Source of the DNA: JAWVZU01 sp033722075 | Lineage (GTDB): Bacteria; Pseudomonadota; Gammaproteobacteria; Xanthomonadales; SZUA-38 | Direction: 5' to 3' | DNA: 18,390 bases | Assembly: GCA_033722075.1 (NCBI GenBank) | Contig: JAWVZU010000043.1 | Location: forward strand, 1 to 18,390 | Part shown: positions 5,980 through 14,528 of the stretch, piece after piece | How the letters are laid out: each line of letters opens with the position of its first letter | How positions within the stretch are numbered: position 1 is the stretch's first letter | Program-made: the position numbers and the translations under genes | The notes under the pieces: model-generated | What the model was told of the DNA's origin: nothing | Seen by the model: the letters and a program-made list of their open reading frames with translations, nothing else | Databases searched by the model: none

Positions 5980-8208
5980 ATGGCACGCGCCTTTCTGGCA
6001 TCAACCATAGCCGAGTTGCATCGGCGCCGGGTTTTCCGGGTGGCGACCATGTACGCCGTGGTTGCGTTCGTGGTGCTCCAGCTGGGCGAGATCACCTTCG
6101 ATCCGCTGCAACTCCCACCCTGGTCGCTCACGGCGCTGATCATCGTCGTGCTGCTCGGGTTTCCCGTGGTCATGGCCCTGGCCTGGGTGTTCGACTGGAC
6201 CTCGGATGGCATCCAGCGTACCGAGTCGGACGAAAACACCTCCCGCTCCCGGCCGCTGCTCCTGCTCATCACGGTCCTCGGACTGGATGCCCTGGTCGGT
6301 TATTACCTCTATACCTTCTATCGCCCATCGATCATGGAGCCGCAGACGATTGCATCCGCGCCGGCTCCGGTCGGTGCGGATGAATCTACCTACAGCTATA
6401 CCTCCGGTAATCAGGCGCCGCCACCGGAGAATTCCATCGCGGTGCTGCCGTTCATCGACCTGAGCCCCGAGGGGGACCAGGGTTATTTCGCCGATGGGGT
6501 AACGGAGGAGTTGCGCGATGCACTTGCCCGGATCGACGAAATGAAGGTCGCCGCGTCGAGTTCTTCCTTTGCCTTCCGCGGCAAGACCTACGACGCCCGG
6601 GAGGTTGGACGCCGGCTGAACGTGGCAACCATTCTGGAGGGCACCGTTCGCAAGCAGGGCGACTCGGTGCGGATTCGCGCCGAACTGATCGACACGGCCA
6701 GCGGTTTCGAAATCTGGTCCGACCGTTATGACCGCACCGTCGAAGATATCTTTCAGATCCAGGAGGACATCGCCAGCGCCATCGCCGAGGAACTGATCGG
6801 CAGCTACGAAGGCTTTGCCGCCGTTGAGCAGGCGACCGCTTCGCCGGCCAGCTTCGAAGCCTATGACAGTTACCTGAGGGGCCGTGAAGAATGGCGCAAG
6901 CGCACCCCGGAATCGCTGCAGAGGGCGATCGAGATCTTCAAGGAAACCCTCGAGCTGGACAACACCTACGCGTTGGCCTACGCCGGGTTGGCGGACGCCT
7001 ATCTGCTTCTTTCGAACTACGGCAACCTGTCCACCGCGGAAGCCATCCGCCAGGCCGTGCCGCTCGTCGAAGCGGCGGTGGAGCTGGACCCCCAGATGAG
7101 CGAGGGCGCCGCCTCGCTGGGGCTGCTGTACATGAATCTCGGCAAGCTATCCGCCGCCGAGGCACACCTGCGCCGAGCCATCGACCTCAACCCCGACAAC
7201 ACCATCGCCCACACCTGGCTTGCGATCGCCGTCGGGGAACAGGGGCGCAGGGCCGAGGAAGCTGCGATCCTGCGCGAAGCGCTGTCCCGGGACCCGCTGA
7301 ATCTGCTCCTGAACGTCAACCTGGCCTCCAACGAGTTGTCGCGAGGGATGCCGGATGAGGGCTTTGAGCGCCTCGAGGAAGTGCGCGAGATCTACCCGAG
7401 TTCCACCGTGGTGCTGAGACTCCTGGCCAACTGGGAAGCGGTGTACGGCCGCATGCCGGCAGCGGTCGATCACGCGTCGCTCGCGCTGACCCTGGCACCG
7501 GACGAGCCGCCGACCCAGGCCATGATGGCCGGGCTTTTGCTCGATATCGGCGCCATGGATCGGGCCAAGGCCATCATCGATGATGCGCTCGTCCTCAACC
7601 AGGACAACATCAGTGTGGTCGCCAGCTATGCGCGCTACCTGCACATGACCAACCGGCACGATGAACTGCGCCGGGTGGCGGAGGGCCTGCTCGAGAGAAG
7701 CGGTGATGCGGTGGCCGGCAAGGAGGCCATGATGCCGCCGTTCTGGCTGGGCCAGCTGGCCGCCAGCGACGGCCGCCACGCGGAAGCGCTGGAGTATTTC
7801 GATCGGGTCCTGGAGGATCCGTCCGCGCTCCCGCCCACCTTCGCCATCGAGGTGCTCACCTGGAAAGCCTACGCTCACCGCGGCAACGACGAGGAAAGCG
7901 CGGCCGCCCAACTGGTCGAACAGGCGCAGCAGCAGATGACGACCCTGGAAGTCCAGGGGGTGACCCATCCGGGCATGAGCTACCTGGCTGCGGTGATCGC
8001 AACCCTGAAGGGGGACATCGCTTCGGCCATCGACCATCTCAGGGACATGGCCGAGCGCGGCCGGCTGGACGTCTGGGGCACCGAGCACGATGTCCGTCTC
8101 GCATCACTGCGACCGGACCCGGCTTTCAAGGCACTGCTCGACACGGCGCGGTCCGAAAACGAGATGCTGCTCGCTCAGGTCGAGTCCCAGTTGCTGGCCG
8201 CCCTCTGA
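5980..8208 (+). CDS. membrane-anchored TolB/FlgO-like domain plus TPR protein
   Basis: 742 residues from the ATG at 5980, chosen because GAGGA lies about 9 bases upstream and MARAFLASTIAELHRRRVFR resembles family starts; a GTG at 5950 would add 10 residues. Layout: basic cytoplasmic start, hydrophobic segments at about 21-40, 48-70 and 91-113, a short linker, then a TolB-N/FlgO-like alpha/beta domain from NSIAVLPF (151) through YFADGVTEEL, SSSFAFRGK and EGTVRKQG to IWSDRYDRT (from about 245), then TPR-type helical repeats (AYAGLADAYL, HTWLAIAVGEQGR) to the end. In the family the N-terminal slot is often a winged helix or adenylate cyclase; here it is only the membrane region, so no enzyme or DNA-binding activity is predicted. 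It probably acts as an inner-membrane scaffold with the TPRs in the periplasm; topology is inferred. The PQQ-enzyme gene follows 51 bases downstream on the same strand. Confidence 0.88.
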   Translation: MARAFLASTIAELHRRRVFRVATMYAVVAFVVLQLGEITFDPLQLPPWSLTALIIVVLLGFPVVMALAWVFDWTSDGIQRTESDENTSRSRPLLLLITVLGLDALVGYYLYTFYRPSIMEPQTIASAPAPVGADESTYSYTSGNQAPPPENSIAVLPFIDLSPEGDQGYFADGVTEELRDALARIDEMKVAASSSSFAFRGKTYDAREVGRRLNVATILEGTVRKQGDSVRIRAELIDTASGFEIWSDRYDRTVEDIFQIQEDIASAIAEELIGSYEGFAAVEQATASPASFEAYDSYLRGREEWRKRTPESLQRAIEIFKETLELDNTYALAYAGLADAYLLLSNYGNLSTAEAIRQAVPLVEAAVELDPQMSEGAASLGLLYMNLGKLSAAEAHLRRAIDLNPDNTIAHTWLAIAVGEQGRRAEEAAILREALSRDPLNLLLNVNLASNELSRGMPDEGFERLEEVREIYPSSTVVLRLLANWEAVYGRMPAAVDHASLALTLAPDEPPTQAMMAGLLLDIGAMDRAKAIIDDALVLNQDNISVVASYARYLHMTNRHDELRRVAEGLLERSGDAVAGKEAMMPPFWLGQLAASDGRHAEALEYFDRVLEDPSALPPTFAIEVLTWKAYAHRGNDEESAAAQLVEQAQQQMTTLEVQGVTHPGMSYLAAVIATLKGDIASAIDHLRDMAERGRLDVWGTEHDVRLASLRPDPAFKALLDTARSENEMLLAQVESQLLAAL

Positions 8209-8224
8209 TTCGCGCCAACGCACT

Positions 8225-8230
8225 TATACT
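8225..8230 (+). promoter_or_regulatory. possible -10 box before the PQQ-enzyme gene
   Basis: TATACT, five of six matches to the -10 consensus, in the short gap after the TPR gene. No -35 hexamer is recognisable at 16-18 bases upstream. Transcription from here would begin near 8237, giving a leader of about 20 bases to the GTG at 8260. Read-through from the TPR gene is equally possible. Confidence 0.22.
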
Positions 8231-8259
8231 GCTGGCAGGTTCAAGATGAGCGCTCGCTG

Positions 8260-9501
8260 GTGCTGTCCCTGAAAATCCTGCTTCTTGCCGCGGCTACGGC
8301 CCCGGCGCAGATCCAGCCGGAACTGGTCCCCGTCGCTTCCGGATTCGATCGACCGGTCGCGGTCCGCCATGCTCCGGCCGACGCTTCCCGCGCCTTCGTG
8401 GTCGAGCAGGGTGGCCTGATCCACGTTCTGAATGCCGATGGTTCCGTCAACCCGGAGCCCTTCCTGGACCTGAGCGATCGCACCGCAGCCGAAGGCGAGC
8501 GGGGCTTGCTGGGTCTGGCCTTTCATCCCGATTACGCGACTAACGGTCGGCTGTTCGTCAACTACACCGACAATCCCGGCCCCACAAGCTTTTCGACTGT
8601 GATCGAGGCGTTCAATGTCGATCCAGCCGACGAGAGCCGGGCGGATCGGGCGTCCGGAGCAGTCGTCCTGAGCATTCCGCAGGATTTCGAAAACCACAAC
8701 GGCGGCGATCTGCATTTCGGGCCCGACGGGATGCTGTATATCGGGATGGGCGATGGCGGCGGTTTTACCGGCGACCCCAACGATCGGGCCCAGGATCCCG
8801 GTAGCCTGCTCGGCAAGCTGCTGCGCATCGATGTCGACAACCCGGGGGCCAATCCGTCCGGCGCCTGCGGCGGTGCCGTGGCCTACGGGATTCCCGCCGA
8901 CAATCCGTTCCGAGCAGATCCGGCGACCTGCAGTGAGATCGCGGCCCTGGGTCTGCGCAATCCCTACCGGTTCAGCTTCGACCGCTCGAGCGGGGACCTG
9001 TTCATCGGCGACGTGGGCCAGGGTCGGGTCGAGGAAGTCGATTTTCTGCCCGCCGCCGACTTGACCGCCGGCGCCAACTTCGGATGGGACTGCCGCGAGG
9101 GGGATACGGACTACCCCCTGTCCGGCGACCCCGGCGACGACGCGGCAGCGTGCGAGGAACTGGAGCTTGACGGGTCATTGCTGGATCCGATCCTGGTGTA
9201 CGACTCGTTCCCGAGCCGCTGTTCGGTGACCGGCGGCTTTCGTCATCGCGGTCCCGAATCCCGATTGGACGGCGTCTATTTCTTCGGTGACTTCTGCACC
9301 GGCGAGCTGTTCGCGGCCGCCGAGGGCGGGGGGACCTGGTCCTTCCAGGTCGTCGGCCGGACCGGCAACATCTCGGGCTTCGGCGAAGGGCTGGAGGGCG
9401 AACTCTACGTGGTGAGCTACGGCGGAACGATCGAACGGATCAGCGATCCGGCGATCTTCCGATCCGGCTTCGAGGCCAACGAAGGTGTCCCCGGCCGCTG
9501 A
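8260..9501 (+). CDS. exported PQQ-dependent sugar dehydrogenase family protein
   Basis: 413 residues, soluble glucose/aldose dehydrogenase (GSDH, YliI/Asd-like) beta-propeller. It would oxidise sugars with PQQ in the periplasm or outside the cell; substrate not predictable. Residues 1-17 look like a short signal peptide ending APAQ. Key motifs: ERGLLGLAFHPDY (80-92), the catalytic-type histidine H146 in NHNGGDLHFGPDG followed by YIGMGDGG, and R233 in GLRNPYRFSFD, matching His144 and Arg228 described for Acinetobacter sGDH. Cysteines are more frequent than usual, which may indicate disulfides. The C-terminus carries IFRSGFE (399-405), a tail I associate with secreted proteins of Lysobacterales-type bacteria. 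The start is uncertain: GTG at 8260 has only a weak ribosome site, and an 8-codon ATG frame (8246-8272) overlaps it in another frame. I see no PQQ synthesis genes here. Confidence 0.87.
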   Translation: MLSLKILLLAAATAPAQIQPELVPVASGFDRPVAVRHAPADASRAFVVEQGGLIHVLNADGSVNPEPFLDLSDRTAAEGERGLLGLAFHPDYATNGRLFVNYTDNPGPTSFSTVIEAFNVDPADESRADRASGAVVLSIPQDFENHNGGDLHFGPDGMLYIGMGDGGGFTGDPNDRAQDPGSLLGKLLRIDVDNPGANPSGACGGAVAYGIPADNPFRADPATCSEIAALGLRNPYRFSFDRSSGDLFIGDVGQGRVEEVDFLPAADLTAGANFGWDCREGDTDYPLSGDPGDDAAACEELELDGSLLDPILVYDSFPSRCSVTGGFRHRGPESRLDGVYFFGDFCTGELFAAAEGGGTWSFQVVGRTGNISGFGEGLEGELYVVSYGGTIERISDPAIFRSGFEANEGVPGR

Positions 9502-9699
9502 TGCACGAACGCCCAAGAGCGGGAACCATGAAAGCGTGACGACATGAAGTGAACGGAAAACGGCCAATGGCGGTTGCCGTCCCAGCCTGAGGATCCGGAG
9601 AGCGACGAATAGATGGGCCGCTGAGGTGGCGTAATTCTGCGGAGGGCGGAGATTCCTTCAGGTCTTCAAGCCTTCAGGGTTCCGCTTTGCGCGCAGCGA

Positions 9700-10041
9700 T
9701 TATTTGAAGAACCGGATCGAAAGCGGATATTCCCACAGCTCGCCCTCATTGGCCTTGATCCCGCCGATCAGCGGGAAGACGATGCACAGGATCCCAAGCA
9801 CCACGAAGCCCAGCACACCGACCAGGATCAGGGTCAGAACCGCGCAGATCAGCGAGTAGATGATGACGCTGATGATCCAGTTCAGGACCACGTAGGCGTG
9901 GGCCGTCAACGACGGGAACTCATCCTTCTTGAGTTGCCAGATGACGATCGGAACGATCAGGCCTGCGTAGGGGACGATCACCCCCGCAAAGATCGAGAAG
10001 TGGATGAACATGGCCCACTGGTTGGCTTCGCGCGTAGTCAT
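9700..10041 (-). CDS. DUF4870 family small membrane protein
   Basis: 113 residues, function unknown. The start is the ATG at 10041: MTTREANQWAMFIHFS is the usual DUF4870 opening, and the frame running upstream to a GTG at 10107 is not family-like and would cover the candidate promoter. Three hydrophobic segments (about 11-32, 49-73, 75-92) indicate an inner-membrane protein. Family features visible are YAGLIVPIVIWQLKKDEFPSL (residues 25-45), the HAYVVLNWIISVIIY stretch, and the C-terminal KANEGELWEYPLSI. The ribosome site is weak (GGACGGAC at some distance). It converges on the PQQ-enzyme gene across 198 bases in which I see no gene and no clear terminator. It lies 89 bases beyond the SPOR gene and probably has its own promoter. 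Confidence 0.85.
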   Translation of the reverse strand: MTTREANQWAMFIHFSIFAGVIVPYAGLIVPIVIWQLKKDEFPSLTAHAYVVLNWIISVIIYSLICAVLTLILVGVLGFVVLGILCIVFPLIGGIKANEGELWEYPLSIRFFK

Positions 10042-10070
10042 CGGTTTGGTCCGTCCGTCAGGTTTCACAC

Positions 10071-10099
10071 AGAATAACAAGCTTCCCGCCCGCTGAAAA
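10071..10099 (-). promoter_or_regulatory. candidate sigma70 promoter for the DUF4870 gene
   Basis: On the minus strand, -35 TTTTCA (10094-10099), a 17-base spacer, then -10 TATTCT (10071-10076); four of six matches each. Transcription would begin about 23 bases before the ATG at 10041. Its position between the SPOR stop and this start supports independent expression. Confidence 0.4.
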
Positions 10100-10130
10100 A
10101 GCGCCACACCGATGCGCGCCGGATCGAATG

Positions 10131-10700
10131 TCAGCCTTTTTCCGAGAGAACCAGCGCATCGTAGTTGTTGCTCTGGAGCTGCCGTTTCACCCGATCCGTC
10201 TCCCGGATGCTATCGAACGGGCCAACCCGGACCCGGTGCCAGGTCCGTTCATCGATGGACACCTCGCGTACGTGAGCAATGATGCCGAGCAGGGCCAGCT
10301 CCGCCTTGATCCGGTCCGCGTCGGCGTACTCCCGAAAGGAACCGACCTGGATGACGAACGGACCGGCGGAGTCCGCTTCCGTCTGGCGGCGATTGACCCG
10401 ATCGGCCAGTTCCTCTTCCGGGATCACCACCTCCATCTCGGGCAGCACCGTGTAGAAATCATATTTCGGGCGCCACTCTTCTTCCGCGCCGGCCGAGATA
10501 TCCGCCGGCCCTTCCGAGGACGCAGCCGGAACCGGCCGCGGCTGCTCCGAGCCGGGCCGCATAACCCCGCTCCAGAGCAGGAACGCGGCCAGACCGAGAC
10601 CCATGACGATGCCCAGGGTCAACCAGACCCAGGCGGGAATCAGACGCCGGTCCGCGTCCCGGATAGCCTGCTTCTTGCCGGCGCGTCGCCTTGCGGTCAT
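10131..10700 (-). CDS. SPOR-domain (FtsN-like) membrane protein
   Basis: 189 residues. Layout: basic cytoplasmic start (MTARRRAGKK), one transmembrane segment (about 22-45), a proline- and acid-rich periplasmic linker, and a C-terminal SPOR domain (about 111-189) beginning PFVIQVGSFREYADAD and including WHRVRVGPFDS. SPOR domains bind denuded septal peptidoglycan, so a role in cell division or wall remodelling is likely; the protein is shorter than E. coli FtsN and has the same general layout. The ATG shares one base with the argS stop (TAATG), implying translational coupling. In Pseudomonas, as I remember it, the SPOR gene after argS is followed by hslVU; here a DUF4870 gene follows instead. 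Whether it is the essential FtsN or a paralogue cannot be told. Confidence 0.9.
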   Translation of the reverse strand: MTARRRAGKKQAIRDADRRLIPAWVWLTLGIVMGLGLAAFLLWSGVMRPGSEQPRPVPAASSEGPADISAGAEEEWRPKYDFYTVLPEMEVVIPEEELADRVNRRQTEADSAGPFVIQVGSFREYADADRIKAELALLGIIAHVREVSIDERTWHRVRVGPFDSIRETDRVKRQLQSNNYDALVLSEKG

Positions 10701-12457
10701 TACATGCGCTCCGGCGCGCTCACGCCCAGAAGGTCGAGGCCGTTGCGGAGAATCTGCTGGACCGCAAGCGAGAGACAGAGGCGCGCATTGCGCAGGTCCT
10801 CGTCGTCGTCCACCAGGATGGGCTGGTTGTTGTAATAGCTCTGAAAGGTCTGGGCGAGCTCGCGCAGGTAATGCGCCAGCAACTGGGGACCCCGGGTGCG
10901 CGCCGCCGCTGCGAGGATTTCCGGGTAGTGCATCAGCTCGCGCAGGATGTTGATCTCGCTCGGATCATCCAGGCGATCCAGCGAGGCCTCGCCGATGGCC
11001 TGGTTGTAGCCCAGGCCTCGTTCTTCGAGCTTGCGCATGAGGCTGGCCACTCGCGCGTGAGCATACTGGATGTAGTAGACCGGGTTGTCCGCCGACTGGC
11101 TCTTGGCCAGTTCCAGGTCGAAATCCAGGTGCTGTTCATGGCTGCGCATCACATAGAAAAAGCGGGCCGCGTCGGTACCGACTTCCTCGCGCAGTTCCCG
11201 CAGGGTCACGAACTCGCCCGAGCGGGTCGACATCTGGACCTTTTCGCCGCCGCGGAAGAGATGGGCAAACTGGACCAGCAGGATTTCGACCCGCTCCGGA
11301 TCCTCCCCAAGACCCCGGGCCGCCGCATGCAGCCGGGCGACGTATCCATGGTGGTCCGCCCCGAAGACGTAGATTGCGTGATCGAACCGTCCCAGCTTGT
11401 CGAGCAGGTAGGCAATGTCGGACGCAAAATAGGTCGTGACGCCGTTTTCGCGCACCACCACCCGGTCCTTCTCGTCGCCGAAGCGCGTCGCATCAAACCA
11501 CAGCGCCCCGTCACGCTCGTAGACGTGTCCCAGCGACCGCAGGCGCTCGAGCGCCCGGTCGATGGCGCCGCTGTCCGCCAGCTGACGTTCGGAAAACCAC
11601 TCCTCGAACTCGACATTGAATTCCCGCAGATCGCCCCGAATGTCTTCGACGATGGCCTTGAGCGCCGCCTCGAAGCAGTACCGGTATCCCTTGTCACCCA
11701 GCAGCTCCTTGGCGCGGGTGGTCAGCGCATCGATGTACTTCTCGCCGGCTTCGCCCTCGCCGTCTTCCGGCAGACCCTCGGTGATCTCGACCGGCGCCCG
11801 ACGCAGCTCATCTCCCTTTTCCTGCCGCACCGTGCGGGCGATTTCGTAAACATACTCCCCGCGGTAACCGCGCCCGGGAAAGGGGATCGTCGTCCCGCCC
11901 AGTTCCAGGTAGCGCAACCAGACCGAAGTCGCCAGGATCTCCATCTGCCGGCCATGGTCATTGACGTAGTATTCCCGATGAACATCGTGTCCCGTCGCAT
12001 CGAGCAGGGCCGCCAGGCTCGCACCGTAGGCCGCGCCGCGACCATGGCCGACATGCAACGGACCGGTCGGGTTAGCCGAAACGAACTCGACGGTCACTTT
12101 CTGTCCACCGCGAGAATCGACCCGTCCAAAGCCATCACCCTGGCGGAGGATCTGGCTGACGATGTTCTGCAGCGAACTCGTGCTGAGGCTGAAGTTGATG
12201 AATCCCGGACCCGCCATGCTGACCTTCTCGACATGCTTGGAGGGGAGCAGGTCGTCGATGATCGCAGTGGCCAGGTCGCGCGGCGCCTTGCGGGCGGCCT
12301 TGGCAAGCACCATCGCGATGTTGGACGAATAATCACCGTGTTCCGGTGATCGGGCCCGCTCGATCTGCACATCGAATTCCAGGTCCGCCGGCAGGTCGCC
12401 GTTGCGCCGCAGATCCAGCAGCGCCTGGGTGATCAGTTCCTGTAGATGGGTTTTCAC
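10700..12457 (-). CDS. argS: arginyl-tRNA synthetase
   Basis: 585 residues, class I synthetase charging tRNA-Arg. The N-terminal tRNA-recognition (Arg N) domain covers about 1-90. The HIGH-type signature is HVGH at 135-138 within NPTGPLHVGHGRG; the KMSKS loop is MSTRS at 409-413, degenerate as often seen in this family. The C-terminal DALR anticodon-binding domain (about 460-585) includes YNNQPIL and ends GLDLLGVSAPERM. Length is normal. The start is GTG at 12457 with AAGGAAG about 7 bases upstream, and it overlaps the ctaB stop by four bases (GTGA). The SPOR gene overlaps its stop. Placement directly behind heme-synthesis genes ties this housekeeping enzyme to oxidase assembly at the transcript level. 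Assignment certain. Confidence 0.97.
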   Translation of the reverse strand: MKTHLQELITQALLDLRRNGDLPADLEFDVQIERARSPEHGDYSSNIAMVLAKAARKAPRDLATAIIDDLLPSKHVEKVSMAGPGFINFSLSTSSLQNIVSQILRQGDGFGRVDSRGGQKVTVEFVSANPTGPLHVGHGRGAAYGASLAALLDATGHDVHREYYVNDHGRQMEILATSVWLRYLELGGTTIPFPGRGYRGEYVYEIARTVRQEKGDELRRAPVEITEGLPEDGEGEAGEKYIDALTTRAKELLGDKGYRYCFEAALKAIVEDIRGDLREFNVEFEEWFSERQLADSGAIDRALERLRSLGHVYERDGALWFDATRFGDEKDRVVVRENGVTTYFASDIAYLLDKLGRFDHAIYVFGADHHGYVARLHAAARGLGEDPERVEILLVQFAHLFRGGEKVQMSTRSGEFVTLRELREEVGTDAARFFYVMRSHEQHLDFDLELAKSQSADNPVYYIQYAHARVASLMRKLEERGLGYNQAIGEASLDRLDDPSEINILRELMHYPEILAAAARTRGPQLLAHYLRELAQTFQSYYNNQPILVDDDEDLRNARLCLSLAVQQILRNGLDLLGVSAPERM

Positions 12458-13410
12458 GGCAGGCTTCCTTGTATGTCTCGTGCCCAGGATCGGGGTTCCG
12501 CTGCAAAGTCCAGCAGCGCGGGGGCGGTGTCATGGAGCGGATGCGGCAGCGGCAGGTAGTGGTCGACCAGCAGGAACGCGAAGAGAACGATCAGGTAGAT
12601 GATCGAGTAGCTGAACACGCGCATCGCCAGCCATTCCTCGTCGCTGCCGAGCAGGCGGGCGGAATAGACCAGGAAAACAACGCCAAGCACCACCGCCCCG
12701 CCGAGATAAAACAGTCCGCTCATCCCGATCAGATAGGGTAGCAGGGTGATCAGGAACAGGATCAGCGTATAGAAGAGAATGTGCCAGCGGGTGAAGCTGA
12801 CCCCGTGGGTCACCGGCAGCATGGGGATGTTGACCGCCGCATAATCGTGTCGTCGATAGATCGCGAGCGCCCAGAAGTGGGGCGGTGTCCAGGCAAAGAT
12901 GATCAGGAACAACAGATAGGCCGGGGGGTCCAGCTGGCCCTGGATGGCCGCCCAGCCCAACAGGGGCGGGGCCGCCCCGGCGGCGCCGCCGATGACGATG
13001 TTCTGCGGCGTCGCCCGCTTGAGAAAAACGGTGTAGATGATCGCGTAGCCGATCATGGCCACAAAGGTCAGGACGGCGGTCAACAGGTTCACGAACGCCA
13101 CCAGCAAGCCCACGCCGGCAACCCCGAGCAGAGTCGCAAAGATGAGCACCTTGCGGCTGGACAGGTGACCGGAAGGCAGTGGGCGATGACGCGTGCGGGC
13201 CATGATCGCGTCTTCCCGACGATCGATCAGGTGATTCACCGCAGCACCGGAAGCCGCCGCGAGGCCGATCCCCAGGGTGGCCCAGAGGGTTGTGGCCAAC
13301 GGTGGCACGCCGGGGACCGCCATCAGCATGCCGACAATGGCCGTGAACACGATCAGCGCCACGACCTTCGGCTTGCAGACTTCCAGGTATTGTTCGGCGG
13401 TGGCGGTCAA
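12454..13410 (-). CDS. ctaB: heme O synthase (protoheme IX farnesyltransferase)
   Basis: 318 residues, UbiA-superfamily integral membrane enzyme that adds farnesyl to heme B, giving heme O, the substrate of ctaA next door. The first aspartate-rich motif is NHLIDRRED (59-67) followed by MARTRHRPLPSG; the second is around D189-Y190 in RHDYAAVNIPMLP. About eight or nine hydrophobic segments are visible. The start is a TTG at 13410 overlapping the ctaA stop (TTGA); no ATG or GTG suits, as the first internal methionine (about residue 28) is already inside the first membrane segment, and the ribosome site is weak. Translation probably depends on coupling to ctaA. It overlaps argS by four bases downstream. 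Assignment certain; start likely. Confidence 0.96.
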   Translation of the reverse strand: MTATAEQYLEVCKPKVVALIVFTAIVGMLMAVPGVPPLATTLWATLGIGLAAASGAAVNHLIDRREDAIMARTRHRPLPSGHLSSRKVLIFATLLGVAGVGLLVAFVNLLTAVLTFVAMIGYAIIYTVFLKRATPQNIVIGGAAGAAPPLLGWAAIQGQLDPPAYLLFLIIFAWTPPHFWALAIYRRHDYAAVNIPMLPVTHGVSFTRWHILFYTLILFLITLLPYLIGMSGLFYLGGAVVLGVVFLVYSARLLGSDEEWLAMRVFSYSIIYLIVLFAFLLVDHYLPLPHPLHDTAPALLDFAAEPRSWARDIQGSLP

Positions 13411-14528
13411 GTCGGTTCCGGATGCGTGGTGCGATAGAACAGCAGGAGCACGGCGATCAGCAGCAGTGCTGCGCCCGCATTATGAGCCACAGCGACCGGC
13501 AACGGTAGGCTGCCCAGCACATTCCAGATCCCCAGACCGATCTGCAGCGCCAGCAGGGAACCGATGACAAGAGCGTGGCCACGGAACCGGGGCCGGGAAG
13601 AAAGGCGCCAGAGGACGTAGGCCAGGACCAGGGTGAGCGCAATGGCCCCGAGCCGGTGGCTGAACTGAATCGCGGTGCGGGCGGGCCAGTCCAGGATCCC
13701 GCCTTCATAGTCCACGCCGATGCCCCGCCAGAGGACGAAAGCTTCCCCAAAATCCATCTCCGGCCACCACTGGCCCTGGCACATGGGCAGATCCGGGCAG
13801 GCCAGAGCGGCATAGTTGGTCGAGGTCCAGCCGCCGAGGAAGATCTGACCGGCCACGGCGACCAGCGCCAACCAGGCCACGCCGCGAAGGGAGCGGTCGT
13901 GTTCGGGTTGTCGCTCCCGGGTGCGCATGGCGAGCCAGACCAGCAGACCCAGCGTCGCCAGGCCACCAAGGAGGTGGGCCGTGACCACGATAGGCTTGAG
14001 CAGCAGGGTGACCGTCCACATGCCGAGCATTGCCTGGAAGATCACCAGTCCGAGAAGACCGGTTGCCAGGGCGGCCCGGGGGTCATCGCGCCAGAAGAAC
14101 GCCAGGCTCACCGGCAGTCCCACGGCGAGGATGGAAATCATCCCCGCGAAATCGCGCAGGCCCTGAACGTAGCTGATCACGCCGATCATGGCGATTGCTG
14201 CGGTAGCCAGTACCAGGTTTCGGCGCGCTCGACGGTTCCAGCTGGCGGCGAGCGCGAGCCCGAGGATCAGCGTGCCCAGGCCGGCGGCCAGGAAACGGTG
14301 CACCTGCTCGCGCCAGGCCTTTCCGACCTCGACCGGTCGTTCGGGGAAATCGCGGTTCGCGGCAGCAACCTCTTCGACGGTAACCGGCCAGGTCGCCTTG
14401 CCGTAGCACACCGGCCAGTCGGGGCAGCCGAGTCCCGCGTGAGAAAGCCGTACATAGGCCCCGAGAATCACCACCGTGAGCGCCAGGGCAGCGCCCAGCC
14501 AGGCCCAGTTCGAAAAGGCCCGGTTCAT
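13407..14528 (-). CDS. ctaA: heme A synthase (COX15/CtaA)
   Basis: 373 residues, integral membrane enzyme that oxidises the methyl group of heme O to formyl, producing heme A for the aa3 oxidase. About eight transmembrane segments are arranged as two similar halves. Conserved features: H30 in RLSHAGLGCPDWPVCYG with the paired cysteines C35 and C41, the EQVHR element (E74, H77), TAHLLGG, a second cysteine pair in ACPDLPMCQG, FSHRLGAIA and VAHNAGAAL. The four histidines in membrane helices are the expected heme ligands. The ATG at 14528 overlaps the stop of the SCO-like gene (ATGA), and its own stop overlaps the ctaB start. Assignment certain. Confidence 0.96.
   Translation of the reverse strand: MNRAFSNWAWLGAALALTVVILGAYVRLSHAGLGCPDWPVCYGKATWPVTVEEVAAANRDFPERPVEVGKAWREQVHRFLAAGLGTLILGLALAASWNRRARRNLVLATAAIAMIGVISYVQGLRDFAGMISILAVGLPVSLAFFWRDDPRAALATGLLGLVIFQAMLGMWTVTLLLKPIVVTAHLLGGLATLGLLVWLAMRTRERQPEHDRSLRGVAWLALVAVAGQIFLGGWTSTNYAALACPDLPMCQGQWWPEMDFGEAFVLWRGIGVDYEGGILDWPARTAIQFSHRLGAIALTLVLAYVLWRLSSRPRFRGHALVIGSLLALQIGLGIWNVLGSLPLPVAVAHNAGAALLLIAVLLLFYRTTHPEPT

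Noticed and set aside
9655..9678. Two copies of CCTTCAGG 16 bases apart in the PQQ/DUF4870 convergent gap
   Set aside because: Too short, only two copies, and not arranged as an inverted repeat; no function can be supported.
10691..12349. Long plus-strand open frame (552 codons) opposite argS
   Set aside because: Shadow of argS codon bias in high-GC DNA; argS motifs on the other strand are complete.
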